A program made the translations under genes and the position numbers. A DNA stretch of 64,000 nucleotides from Notospermus geniculatus. Taxonomy: Eukaryota; Nemertea; Pilidiophora; Heteronemertea; Lineidae. Shown piece by piece: positions 45,584-55,349 of this stretch. Every line of letters begins with the position of its first letter. Within the stretch, counting starts at the first letter, position 1. The notes beneath the pieces were generated by a model. That model was not told where the DNA came from and ran no database searches. It was given only the letters and a program-made list of their open reading frames with translations. The stretch covers positions 8,372 to 72,371 of the forward strand of contig NMRB01002096.1 of NCBI GenBank assembly GCA_002633025.1. Reading direction: 5' to 3'.

Positions 45584-47071
45584 CGTGTTAACTTGGCCTA
45601 AATGGCCCGCGGGTAGGATGTCATGGGCCAAATTGAAAACTTTCAACTTAAGAGAACTGGGAATGACTAGAAGATGAGAATCTTGCTGACTTTCAGGATT
45701 TACCCACTTATAGAAAAGAATATCATCTCGGAGGTGAAGCTGTGGGTAAGTGAGCCAGTAATGCCGCAGTACCGCACCTTTCCGCTGAATTTCAGCTTTA
45801 TTTGGCAGCACACCGCTCCTCAGCCACCCCCTCACCTCCCCTAACACAGGATCAATGTCCTGTGCCTCCCGCAACTCTTCGCGGGAAACAGCTTCGAACC
45901 ATGAGGTGTCCCCGGGCTCCGGGCCGGGCTCTTTATTGGTGGCTCCGCCGGACGGAGGCGATGGTAATGGATCAGGTTGTTCTTGCTCACTCTCTTGAGT
46001 GCCCAAGCTAGTTCCCACTGCCTCCGCCCCGGGCGGACTTTCCATCGTACCCGGCTCAGGACCAGGGGGCATCTCAAAGATGTCGGACAGTAGCGGGAAC
46101 AGATTCCCGCCTAGATCTGCTTCACGGTGGATGATGTCCTCCCACTCAAAACTGGGTGGGAGGTCAGCATCATCAAAAATCTCCAGGCCCACGTCCCACT
46201 CAGGTGAAGAACTTTCTGAACCTAAACCAAGAAAAGGGTCTTCGGAAGGCTTCGAGACGGGGTCTGAATTACCAACTGGTGAACCAGAAGTCAAATAAAC
46301 GGACCTTACACCTAGGGGCAAGACGTCATCTACGTCAGACTCGAAACGAGACCATTGCTCATGAGCGCGACTACAGTAGCTACAACCTCCGCAGGGTAAC
46401 GATTCGACCGAGGCTCCGGCTTTATAACAATCACAAGAGGTGAGTTTATCCGGGATGCGGGATAATGGGTCCGCGGTCAGATGTTCCCTTCCCGGCCTGT
46501 GCACGATCTGGAAGTCATAGCAGCTTAGCTCCTCCAACCAACGGGCTAATTGGCCTTCAATGTGCTTGAAACGCATGAGCCAGGCCAAGCTGCTATGATC
46601 TGACCGAACAGTGAATTTCCGGCCAAGAAGGAAATGCGTGAACACAGCAAGGAGCTCCTTCCTTGTTGTACAATATTTTCGTTGTTCAGGGGTCAGTGTG
46701 TAACTACCGAAAGCGATGGGCTTTTCGACACCATTTTGAACCTGTAGGAGCTCGCCGCCGATTGTGGTGCCGGAACTGTCGCAATCCAAAACGAAGGGGT
46801 CCGAGTCGTTAGCAAAAGCTAGCACAGGGGCTGAACAAAGGGTTTCCTTAACTGCAAAGAAAGCTTCCTCTTGTTCCAAATCCCAAGTGAAGGGAACACC
46901 CTTTCCAAGTAGCTTTGTCAATGGAGCACAAAGAAATGAAAATTCTCGAATGTGAGACCTGTGATAATTGGCAAAGCCCAAGAAAGACTGAAGTTCCTTG
47001 ACGTTGGAGGGGCAAGGCCATAGGCGAACCTTATCAATGTTTTCTGGGTTCACGTAAATGCCCTTTCCCAA
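45584..47071 (-). CDS. Reverse transcriptase thumb, RNase H, linker and first half of integrase zinc domain
   Basis: It starts in the RT thumb (VKELQSFLGFANYHRSHI), then RNase H with FVLDCDSSG, TTRKELLAV, VRSDHSSLAW and LTADPLSR, then a ~170-residue linker rich in acidic residues, proline and glycine with a CxCxxxxxxxxxxCGGCSYC cluster. HDILPAGHLG, the HH half of the integrase zinc domain, follows. The frame then runs into the TTAA transposon and ends there. The linker between RNase H and integrase is longer than usual for Gypsy elements. Confidence 0.85.
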
Positions 47072-47648
47072 GGATATGTCCTAATGCTTTAGCCTGTCTA
47101 CGAAACAGGTGACACTTAGGGGGCTTCAATTTCACATTATTGGTACGGAACCTCAGAAAACAACGCCTAAGGAGACCAAGGTGCGGGCTAAACCCCTCCT
47201 CACCCACAATGACATCATCGACATAGCAGACTACCCTTTTCCAGACTAGACCTCTAAGAATTTGTTCCATTGCTCGTTGATAGGTGGCAACAGCATTACA
47301 CAAACCAAAACCCATGCGAACGTGCTGAAACAGGCCGTGTTTGGTTAAAAACGCCGTTTTTGGCCGATCTTCAAGAGCGATATCGAGCTGAAAATAGCCG
47401 GAAGTGGCATCGAGAGTGCTAAAGAAGTCGCAGCCTTTCAAACACTGGTAGCACTGGCTAATATCTGGAACCGAATAGGCATCTTTCTTTGTGACGTCAT
47501 TAGGACGTCGCCAATCCACACAATAGCGCACCCGCCCGTCTTTCTTCCGGATTAAAACCGGAGCCGCCGCCCAGGGTGAGGTGGATGGTTCTATGATGCC
47601 ATTTTCCAGCATCGAATCTAGATATTCCTTTTCCTCTTTTTCAAACCC
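47034..47648 (-). CDS. Reverse transcriptase, catalytic core
   Basis: GIIEPSTSPWAAAPVLIRKK, FFSTLDATSGYFQ (catalytic D), LCNAVATYQRAMEQIL and VVCYVDDVIV (YVDD active site) are in normal order. The N-terminal ~50 residues expected between protease and RT (with the usual DVF and TGDAxPI motifs) are absent: the protease frame ends and the RT frame starts almost directly upstream of EKEEKEYLDSML, which implies a deletion as well as a frame change. Another frameshift near 47055 leads to the RNase H frame. Confidence 0.85.
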   Translation of the reverse strand, partial: GFEKEEKEYLDSMLENGIIEPSTSPWAAAPVLIRKKDGRVRYCVDWRRPNDVTKKDAYSVPDISQCYQCLKGCDFFSTLDATSGYFQLDIALEDRPKTAFLTKHGLFQHVRMGFGLCNAVATYQRAMEQILRGLVWKRVVCYVDDVIVGEEGFSPHLGLLRRCFLRFRTNNVKLKPPKCHLFRRQAKALGHILGKGHLREPRKH

Positions 47649-49360
47649 TAGGGGTTTGATCGCTCATATAGGTCTCTCAAAAATTCGGGAACAGGACCCG
47701 ACTCAGCTAACGGACGCGACATTGGAACCTCACACTTGGCCTCAGACTGTTCAACATGGGCTATATCAGGACTAGCAGAAGTAACCAAAGGTGTTGAATC
47801 CATTTCTGAAGGAATCGAAACCGCAGAGACAGAGTTAACAGGTGACTCGGGGCTCCACGCGGGTAACGTCTCCGTAATGGGACATTCGCGCCCAGGTGGC
47901 GCCACTGAGTCTGACAAAATCGGTGAAGTGAAACCAGAGACAGTTGAAGGCCCCAGGGGCTCCAACCTAGGTAACGTCTCCGTAATGGAACATTCCCGCC
48001 CAGGTGGCTCCCCTGAGCCAAAACACCCCGAGGGGCTAGAAACAACAAAGGACGAACCAGGGTCTGCCCTCTTGGGTAGAAAACCAGAAGAACAACCGTC
48101 CTGAAGGCTCGGCAGCCGAATCTCTCGGGAGCTAGGGGACGGACCTGAGGACCTGAGATTCACCGGGAAAAACTCCCCTGCGAGTGACAGGGAGTTCTGG
48201 TCCAAATCTAAAACTGCTCCATGAGACAATAAGAAATCCAAACCTAACAAAATAGGATCGGAAATAGGGGCCACATAAGCAACAGTGGAAAACCGGATTC
48301 CCCCAATCTCCAAAACAAGATCACGAACAAACAGAGCCTTCATGTGGCTCCCCTCGGCGGCGCCCTTTAGACTTACTACCTCCTCCGAGATTAACGGGAC
48401 AGGCAATGACTTAACCAGTTTAGTACTGATTACTGTCACCTGGGCCGCACTGTCAATTACGGCCTCAACATTAATGCCTTGTATGGAAATATCGAGGGTG
48501 ACACTTTTTCCTACTTCACCCGGCGTCCAGACTTCCACCTCCCTAAGAGCTGGCTCGCTGTCCGACCGCACGGGCCGGCGCGGGAAATACCGAGGGAAGA
48601 GCAGGTTATAAATATCTACATCCTTTTGTAGAAAAGTACAGAATATAATTCTGTCGACTTTGTCCCCGCTCTTCTCCAGGAACTCCCGCACTGCGGACAG
48701 CGCAATCGCCGCAGCCTTTTCGTTCGGGAAGCAATAGGCGCCGGTTGAAATGCAAGGAAATGCAATGGTCCTAAAACCAAACTTTTCCATTAACTCGAGA
48801 CATCTCACATAACACATTCTTAATCTGTCAGGGTCGTCGCCGATGGGACCAACAGTATGCAACACGTGTCTCGCCGGCAGGTCATACTCCCCGGAGACCA
48901 CTGCGTCACCACATTCGCAGCCACCAAAAGTGGCACATTCCGCTTTAAGGAAGGGACCCGCGGCGGCGTGGATGGCACCATCCACCCCGCCCCCTCCTAG
49001 CAGAGAACTGTTGGCTGCATTGACAACGCAGTCGACCTCCAGGCGTGTAATGTCACACCGCCAAAGGGACACTTTACTATTCAACCGTTCACTAAATGAG
49101 AAGAGAGCAGGTCCGGTTTCCTCAACCACTGAACCAGAATTAACCGCTGACCAAGGAGGAATAACGCTAGGAACCACAAACTTCTGACCACAGGCATACA
49201 ATCGACGTTTTTCTAACAATGACAAGGTAGACAGCCGATCTTTTTCCGTCAAAAAATCAATGGGCCCTAGAGGGACAGTGGACCTGGAGTGAGAGCAGCC
49301 TGGGCCTCGGTCCTTTAGCGCAGCCCGCCCTCTTTTGGCGGAACTGGGAACTCTTTGTTC
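47648..49360 (-). CDS. Macro domain fused to retroviral-type aspartic protease
   Basis: The frame is open from 49360 and overlaps the gag end by 46 nt in the -1 relation; no ATG is at the start, so frameshift expression is likely. Numbering from 49252, residues 58-222 are a macro domain: VSLWRCDITRLEVDCVVNAA, NSSLLGGGGVDGAIH (N and GGGVD of the MACROD/OARD active loop) and ISTGAYCFP, the second ADP-ribose loop. Residues 240-350 are the protease: VIDSAAQVTVIS, an altered D(S/T)GA with alanine in place of glycine, and ILLGLDFL. A linker to residue 534 holds two copies of PPGREC(S/P)ITETLP. Macro domains of this type remove ADP-ribose from proteins. Confidence 0.9.
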   Translation of the reverse strand, partial: EQRVPSSAKRGRAALKDRGPGCSHSRSTVPLGPIDFLTEKDRLSTLSLLEKRRLYACGQKFVVPSVIPPWSAVNSGSVVEETGPALFSFSERLNSKVSLWRCDITRLEVDCVVNAANSSLLGGGGVDGAIHAAAGPFLKAECATFGGCECGDAVVSGEYDLPARHVLHTVGPIGDDPDRLRMCYVRCLELMEKFGFRTIAFPCISTGAYCFPNEKAAAIALSAVREFLEKSGDKVDRIIFCTFLQKDVDIYNLLFPRYFPRRPVRSDSEPALREVEVWTPGEVGKSVTLDISIQGINVEAVIDSAAQVTVISTKLVKSLPVPLISEEVVSLKGAAEGSHMKALFVRDLVLEIGGIRFSTVAYVAPISDPILLGLDFLLSHGAVLDLDQNSLSLAGEFFPVNLRSSGPSPSSREIRLPSLQDGCSSGFLPKRADPGSSFVVSSPSGCFGSGEPPGRECSITETLPRLEPLGPSTVSGFTSPILSDSVAPPGRECPITETLPAWSPESPVNSVSAVSIPSEMDSTPLVTSASPDIAHVEQSEAKCEVPMSRPLAESGPVPEFLRDLYERSNP

Positions 49361-50870
49361 TTAGGGCAAGATGATTTAATATGCCCTTTCTCAGAACACA
49401 AGTAACAAAAGGCCTCTGGGCATTCTGCCACCCTATGATCTGGTGACTTACACTTGAAACAGAGACCGTCAGAAGGACTAGAAGGTCTGGAGCGGGGACG
49501 TGACCGCGACGACAACACGCGATCCAGCTTCTCATCAGCAGACGCAACCGCTGACTTGATAGCTGAAACCTCGTCGCGTGTGTCATCTACCGCGGCCTTG
49601 AGTGTCAACATCCCCTCCTCCAGTGAGGTAACTCTCTGCGATAAGGACCCGTTTCCCTTCTTAGGGGGAGAACTAATTGCCCTCACTATCGGGACCTGCA
49701 GAGAGTCCTCCAATTCCTCCATCGGGGTCTCCCTCCTAAGGACTCGCTTTTTGCCTAGAATTGATTGATGGTTACAGAGATTGGCCTTCACCAACTCCAA
49801 CGCTTCCTCCATCGTACCTGGGTTTTTATCCATGGCGAAGAGTACAGCCTGTTTTTCTCGGCAACCTCGGAAAAAGGCCTCAACCGCCATGTGGTTGATG
49901 GACTGAAGGTTGGAGTCGGGGAAGCCTTCCGTGGCTAAACGCTGGGCTCTCCCCGCGAACTCCTCTAATCCCTCATTTTCATATTGCACCAGGTCCATCA
50001 GCTTGCGTCTCTGGGTGACCGAGGGCTCCTTACGCCCGAAACGCGATGCCAATTTTCGGCGCAAAAGCTGATAGTCCTGGTGACAGGGAGGAGTAAGTCC
50101 CGAGAAAAAGTCCAACGCGTTCCCTCTGAGGCTCTCAACAAGTCTGTCCAAGCGCTGCTCCTCGTCCCAATGGTACTTGGAGGCTGCTCTTTCCATCAAT
50201 AAGATGAAAGAGCTCCAAGAGCTCTTCCCATCAAAAGTGGGAAGGGGAGCAGGCGGAGGACCACTCGATGGCCTCTGAGGGGCCTCAACCCGACGAAGAA
50301 CGTTAGCATTAGGGAAATCCCCAGGAAATGCACGATAATTAACCGGGGATAAATCGAGACGACCAGGGGACAAACCAACAGAGTCCTGTAGATGAGGATA
50401 TAAGAGATCCGGGGGACGCATTAAAGGGGTCCCATGATCCTCTAGGTGCCAACCATAGGGGCGGGAATCCTGACTGGGGGGCCAAGGAGTGGAAGATGAC
50501 TTCTGACGGTGTCGTGTCGCAAGAGCCGGAGGGGGGTCGGGACATGTCAGTCCGGAACCACCACCCCCCAAAACCACGGGATGAGAAGGATACAACCTCC
50601 GATTTAGATGAGCATCAGGAAAGTAATAATCCGGAATCAAAGAAGTTGGAGGTTCCCTATCCACCGGATGGTAAAAAGGAATAGCGTCGGCAGACGGTGG
50701 AGCCGACACTGCACGCCTTCTATCAAGAAACCTGCCATCAGACTCCAAGGGACGCCGTTCAACAGTATCTGAGGCTAAGTGCGGACGTCCCAGACCAGGG
50801 GTATCACAATTAACATCGTTGTTAAGGGCAAACCCTACTTTTCCACGACAAAGATCCGGAGGACGACCCC
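49315..50870 (-). CDS. Gag: capsid-like region and two zinc knuckles
   Basis: The open frame extends to 50988, but its usable part starts around 50870, where it takes over the GRPPD repeats. LPTFDGKSSWSSFILLMERA through LDFFSGLTP is the usual start of the Gypsy retrotransposon capsid. A coiled-coil-like stretch (SLSQRVTSLEEGMLTLKAAV) follows, then two CCHC knuckles: CFKCKSPDHRVAEC and CYLCSEKGHIKSSC. It ends at 49315 with the protease frame overlapping. Gag packages the RNA; the second knuckle fits nucleocapsid. Confidence 0.9.
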
Positions 50871-51785
50871 TCAAAAGCCACTTCCTGAAAAACAGGATCA
50901 AAACCTGGGTATGCACCACCAGTCCATGGTCCGCTTTCTTCAGTGGGAACATCATAATCAAAATCTGGAGGCCGCCCGCCATAGGCACCCGGGATCAACG
51001 ACATGGGCCTAAGACCAGAAACATTACCACCAGAACCTGGGGGGCGCCCTCTATCAACACCGAAGGCCGAATTTACCTGGCCATATTCAGGGATACCAGG
51101 GCCAAACTCAGGGGGGCGCCCACTGTCAATGCCACGGGTCAACTCAGTGGGCTTATGATCGCGGACACCATAACCAAAATCTGGCGCTGGGTTTCTCCCA
51201 CCGGCATCTGCACGTCTCCGTTGAAGGGTATCATCAGGGGGGCGCCCGGCATCCATACCACGAAGCCAAGATGCATGGCCCCGGCCAGAAACACCACGAC
51301 CGTGATCCGGGGGCCTCCCTCCGGCGCCGTAAGCCGACGTCACATGTCCGCGGCCGGGACCCGAGGACCGCCCGCCACCGGCGTCTGGAGCCGATGCCGC
51401 ACGTCCCCGAGTAAACCGGTCACGACCGCGATCCGGAAGGCGTCCCCGGCCGGCATTGAGGGCCGGCACATCTTGATCCAGACCGGGGGGGGGGAGGCGC
51501 CTTTTACTGGCCGCAAGCCCCAGCGCCATATGCCTCCGGTCGGGAACACTATGGCCGAAACTCGGGGACCACTCCCCGCCATCAATAACAGGGGTCCCGG
51601 CCGTATGCCCCCGAACCGGACCGTCATGTCCGACAACTGGGGAACGCCCCCAACCAGCCTTCAGGGCTGAGACTGCACCCTCCTGGTCGACAACATAATG
51701 GCCAAAATCTGGGAGGCAACTCCCTGCGGCATCCAGGGCCGCGGCCTCATGTTCTCGGGCAGGAACGACACAGTCCGGGGGGCGC
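50865..51785 (-). CDS. GRPPD-repeat region upstream of gag
   Basis: Read in the frame of 51529, this region is made of about a dozen degenerate ~25-residue units with the core GGRPPDxG and a following RGH or YG (e.g. GAGGRPPDHGRGVSGRGHAS, DSGRPPEFGPGIPEYGQ). The DNA repeats too, as GGGGGGCGCCC words every ~75-90 bp. It is shifted by one base against the preceding frame near 51780 and against gag near 50870, both at homopolymer runs. A low-complexity, glycine/arginine-rich tract of this kind may bind RNA or self-associate; that is inference. Confidence 0.65.
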
Positions 51786-53039
51786 CCCCTGTCGGCAATG
51801 ACCGTCGCGGGTCCCCGGCCACGCCTCTCCCTGACGGGGCCTCAACTACCAAGTAATCAACATAAACAGATGCAGGGGGATTCCCAAACGGTCTAGAGGG
51901 GTCAACCTTATTCAGACTGGGAGTTATAAACGAGTGACCATCCTCGTTCTCAACTGGGTCTAAATCCTTTGGACAATAGGGGTCCTTTCCAAACGGCGGA
52001 CATGGAGAGGTCGCAACTGTGGTCCCTTGTTCACCTAAGAAGGGAGGAACCATAGGATCAGGGGCTATAGGATCCACCGGCAATACCTCAGAAGAAATAG
52101 AATCAAGTGGAACGCCAAATGGTCCTAAAAATAAGGGATTCACTGGGGGGCGACTCACTGAAACCGGGATCTCTGTAGAGGTACCATAATTCGGAACAGC
52201 CAATTTTGAGGGAGGGGTCAAATCCAACCTGTGAGCAAACGACATACCGCGATCTAGGACCGAAAATCCAGGCGGAGGTGGAGTAGAGGTAGAGCGTCTC
52301 TCCTCATGAGTATAAACTCCGCCCGGTGCTAACAAGGAGACGTCGTGTCTCAAGTCATTCACATACTGATCACCACCACGGGGTAAATTAGAGCCTGTAT
52401 AAGTAAACCCCGTACATGACGAAACCCTTTGAGGAACCGACGCGCCATCTTTTAATGACGGCTGCGTTACGGGCGCAGATGTCACACTCAGCGGGGCGGC
52501 AACCTGTGGCGCAACTACCGTTGGGTCAACTTCTGGAACTGGCCTAAACATTGATTGGCAGTCCTCAACATTCGCGTCAACTTCCGGAGTCGACTGCGAA
52601 TGACAGTAATTTCCATTCAAGTCGAGGGGTTGGGCTTCCACCGCGTCAACTTCCGACATCGACTGCGATTTGGGGCCCACATTCTCACCCTCAACCTTTA
52701 ACCCTGACTTAGAGCTCACCGCGTGGGGAACAAATGACGCGTCTGCGGTCCGACGCGTGGGTTCCAATCGTGGTTTCAAATTCTCCCCCGGTGCAGTGGG
52801 AACTGCTGGGAGCACGCCCCGAGATCGACCGGACGGTTCCGAGCGGTACCGGGAAAGTATGTCGGCTCTTAAACCAGCGGGAGCGCCTGACGGGAAGTGT
52901 AAGAGTATGATCTGGGCAAGTGATCGCCCTTCTCTCCTCTCCCTTGCTCCCGCTGTGACACCTGCCGCCGACTCACTCCCGCGGGACGCGCTCGGGAAAT
53001 CGATCGCTGGTGAGAATAGCGACCCATACTGTCCCAAGC
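51661..53039 (-). CDS. Proline/serine-rich N-terminal polyprotein region
   Basis: An open frame of ~458 codons between the helix-hairpin-helix segment and the GRPPD repeats. It starts near GQYGSLFSPAIDFPSASRGS and includes several short repeated phrases such as SMSEVDAVEAQPL, STPEVDANVED and PVPEVDPTVV. No domain is recognised. The last ~40 codons are probably out of frame, because the GRPPD motif appears in the adjacent frame from 51785 on. Confidence 0.55.
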
Positions 53040-53288
53040 TAACGAGGGATTTTCATTCATAAATGAGGCGTCACCTTTTTTAGAATTTGACTGTGGTGCG
53101 AAGAAGTCTATCAGCGACTCATCCCGCCAATGGTCGACTATATTACTGGGCACACAAGCGATATCTGAATATGACGCCAAGGGAAGGGTGGCGTTCCTGA
53201 GGTCGCAAATTTTCTTTGCCCTCTTTGCCCCAATGCCGGGAAGAGTCGCCAACTCCTCCCTACTCGCCACATTAAGGCGGGGGGCTAC
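53040..53288 (-). CDS. Helix-hairpin-helix segment at the start of the polyprotein
   Basis: After a TATAG acceptor-like site at 53289 the frame reads APRLNVASREELATLPGIG followed by AKRAKKICDLR, the ComEA-type helix-hairpin-helix pattern LNxAsxEELxxLPGIGxxxAxxI. HhH motifs bind DNA backbone non-specifically. No ATG is in frame upstream of the motif (an in-frame TAG lies just before), so the start may be a spliced exon. A frameshift near 53030 leads on to the next region. Confidence 0.65.
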
Positions 53289-55085
53289 CTATAGCTGAGC
53301 TCATTCCCTAGTGGCAATCCACGGAACTGGCCTTTGTGCGACGAGTCATTCACATTCAGATTAAATCCGCTCACCCTGGTATACTGTTTTCGAAAACCAA
53401 TCTTCAGTGTACGTGCCGACCCTAAATCTTTTGTGTCCACTGCGGGTATTGTTCAGCTCTGTCACTGGTGCTTTGGTCACAAGTGGCCGAACAGAGTTTA
53501 CTCAAATGGCGCGAATTATGCAAATCTACATAACAAAGAAGTAACTGGCGAGTGGTATGGAATTTTTCAAATTTGCAAAACAAGTTTTCTCATTTGTGGA
53601 CGCATATATTTGAAAAATTTCTTTTGGATGTTATTGCCATATGTGCATTCTAGGGCAACACGATCGCCTTTTTTGAATAGTTGGTCGGGAATATGAAATA
53701 TTTCAAAAACCGTAAATCGAGCCCTTTTTTGGCATTAATTAGTTTATACCAATTAAACGGAAAGTACTTTCGTAAAAAACGGATCGTTACGCCCTGCAGG
53801 CATCAGGCCTGTACCTTACAGACTATGTGGGAAACTGATGTGTCGCATCCCAAGTCTGCAAAATTGTTTGCGAACTCAAATTTTGACAACCTGTTATAAC
53901 TTAATTAACTCCATCGTAATTAGTCAAAATGAACAATTCTTTCACAGAACGGGAGCCTAAAGGTTGTAGCTAAAACATTTCGTTAACATCAGTTTGTTAC
54001 TTTTTGTCATGAATATGTTAGGACGCTTGTTTTCAAAGAGCGTCAATAAAGTCGGCAAAGGTAGCCCCCAGCCTTAATCTGGACTTTACAAGGTGGTCCT
54101 ATGACGGCCATGACAAAAAGTTGTCATGAACCTTGGACTTTATTTCAATAACCGAAGAACCAACACGAACAATATTTGAATCCGGAATGTTTATTTCAAA
54201 AATTCAAAGGCGGTCTATTAGGTTGCCAAAACTAGAAGGCTTATGCGGTATTGTACTAGGCCTACACGGGAACCGATAGCAGGTTGCTCGCCAAGAGTGA
54301 CGTAATATAGGCGCGCCGCTCAACAGACCGAAACTAAATCTAATCTACCAAAACTACTAGCGATAAGGTTCAAAAAAGGTATTAAGGATTCAGCACAATC
54401 ATGCGTGCTGTGTACAAACTATGGGTTAATAGACCAGCCAGCTATACTGCATTGACTACAGTAGCGGCCTGTGTGCAACGAGTGGGTCAAAACGTGGAGA
54501 AAGTCAAGAGAATTCCGGCACCAGGGAAATATTGCCGTGCCCACTACCGTAACTATATGGCACTAAAGATTAGGCCAAATATCCCCACCAAGCTACTCGT
54601 CGTAGTGCTAAAGTCAAACACTATCACAGGCACCAAATCAAGTGCCCAATGAAATACAAAAGGTCGTCACTCAGTCCGACCACCGAAAACACGACGGAGA
54701 GAAGCACGACAGAATGTCGAACTCCCCGTCAGCGACTAGTGCAAAAACCCACGCACCAATCAAAATCCTAATAATTACATATAACTCCCCCCTCACTACG
54801 ACTAAATAAAGGTGAAAAAATTAGGCCTATAAATTGATTACCACAAAAATACGGCGTGGTGTAAACGCCCAGAATGATGACATGAGTTTGACAATCTCAA
54901 TGGCACCCGCACACTGATGAGCCTACCACGTATGTACCGTCAAACAATTAGCAAAAAAGTAGCTGGCGCAGGTTCGACCAGACGTCGCCAATTGTGGTAA
55001 AACTGGTCTACTATGTACCGTCGTACAATTAGCAAAAAAAAACTGGCGCAGGTCCTTGGCGCAGGTTCGACCAGACAACGCCAAT
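53289..55085 (-). other. 5' leader of the LTR element
   Basis: No minus-strand frame of interest. Possible primer-binding site: TGGCGTTGTCTGG running down from 55083, one base inside the LTR end, not assigned to a tRNA. Near 54931-55012 a ~80-bp unit, including the LTR-edge sequence TGTGGTAAAACTGG at about 54994 and its own copy of the primer-site sequence, is repeated next to 55012-55100. The rest could be intron or unrelated insertion. Confidence 0.5.
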
Positions 55086-55116
55086 TGTGGTAAAACTGGC
55101 CTCTGTTTTTACCACA
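55086..55116 (-). repeat. 5' LTR reduced to 31 bp
   Basis: The plus strand reads TGTGGTAAAACTGGCCTCTG directly joined to TTTTTACCACA. These are the first 20 and last 11 bases of the 348-bp LTR at 40798-41145; the ~317 bp between, including the promoter-like region, are missing. Confidence 0.85.
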
Positions 55117-55212
55117 CAGTTATTTTGAGACCAAAGTAGTCCATGGCCGCGTGCGTTTTGTTTACCCACGTGACCAAACATCCCTCAGATGTTATACACT
55201 TATTCCACTTAT

Positions 55213-55345
55213 AAAGTCAAGGATTTAGCCTAGTGGTTTGAGGCGTTTGTCCCTTAGTGCTGGCGGTTGGTGTCTTATGCGAGAGTCCGTGGGTTCGAGT
55301 CTGGAAGAAGGGCGTGATGACCTTCACCTTGGAAACCCGTTTATT
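55213..55345 (+). repeat. tRNA-derived SINE (Leu/Ser-like head)
   Basis: TAGCCTAGTGG (A box) and GGGTTCGAGTCTGG (B box) are 70 bp apart, the spacing expected for a tRNA with a long variable arm. The tail has CTTCACCTTGGAAACCCG and matches the fragment at 5634-5692. Confidence 0.6.
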
Positions 55346-55349
55346 TCTT

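Larger units (their letters stand above)
40798..55116 (-). mobile_element. Gypsy-like LTR retrotransposon carrying macro-domain and TatD genes
   Basis: The borders are TGTGGTAAAA at 40798 and TTTTACCACA ending 55116, flanked by CAGT at 40794-40797 and 55117-55120. On the minus strand, in order: 31-bp 5' LTR remnant, ~1.8-kb leader, helix-hairpin-helix and proline-rich region, GRPPD repeats, gag with two zinc knuckles, macro domain plus aspartic protease, reverse transcriptase, RNase H, integrase, zinc-finger/TatD frame, hairpin-rich 3' region, purine tract, 348-bp 3' LTR. RT-RNase H-integrase order and the GPY motif place it with Gypsy-type elements. Several frameshifts, a missing RT start and a transposon insertion make it inactive. 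Confidence 0.9.

Noticed and set aside
49315-49360. Canonical -1 slippery heptamer at the gag/protease overlap
   Set aside because: The overlap and -1 relation are real, but the CCAAAAG stretch does not fit the X XXY YYZ pattern in the gag frame, and this copy has other frameshifts.
50819-51670. 283-codon plus-strand frame
   Set aside because: Antisense shadow of the GRPPD-repeat region; its repetitiveness comes from the DNA repeats.
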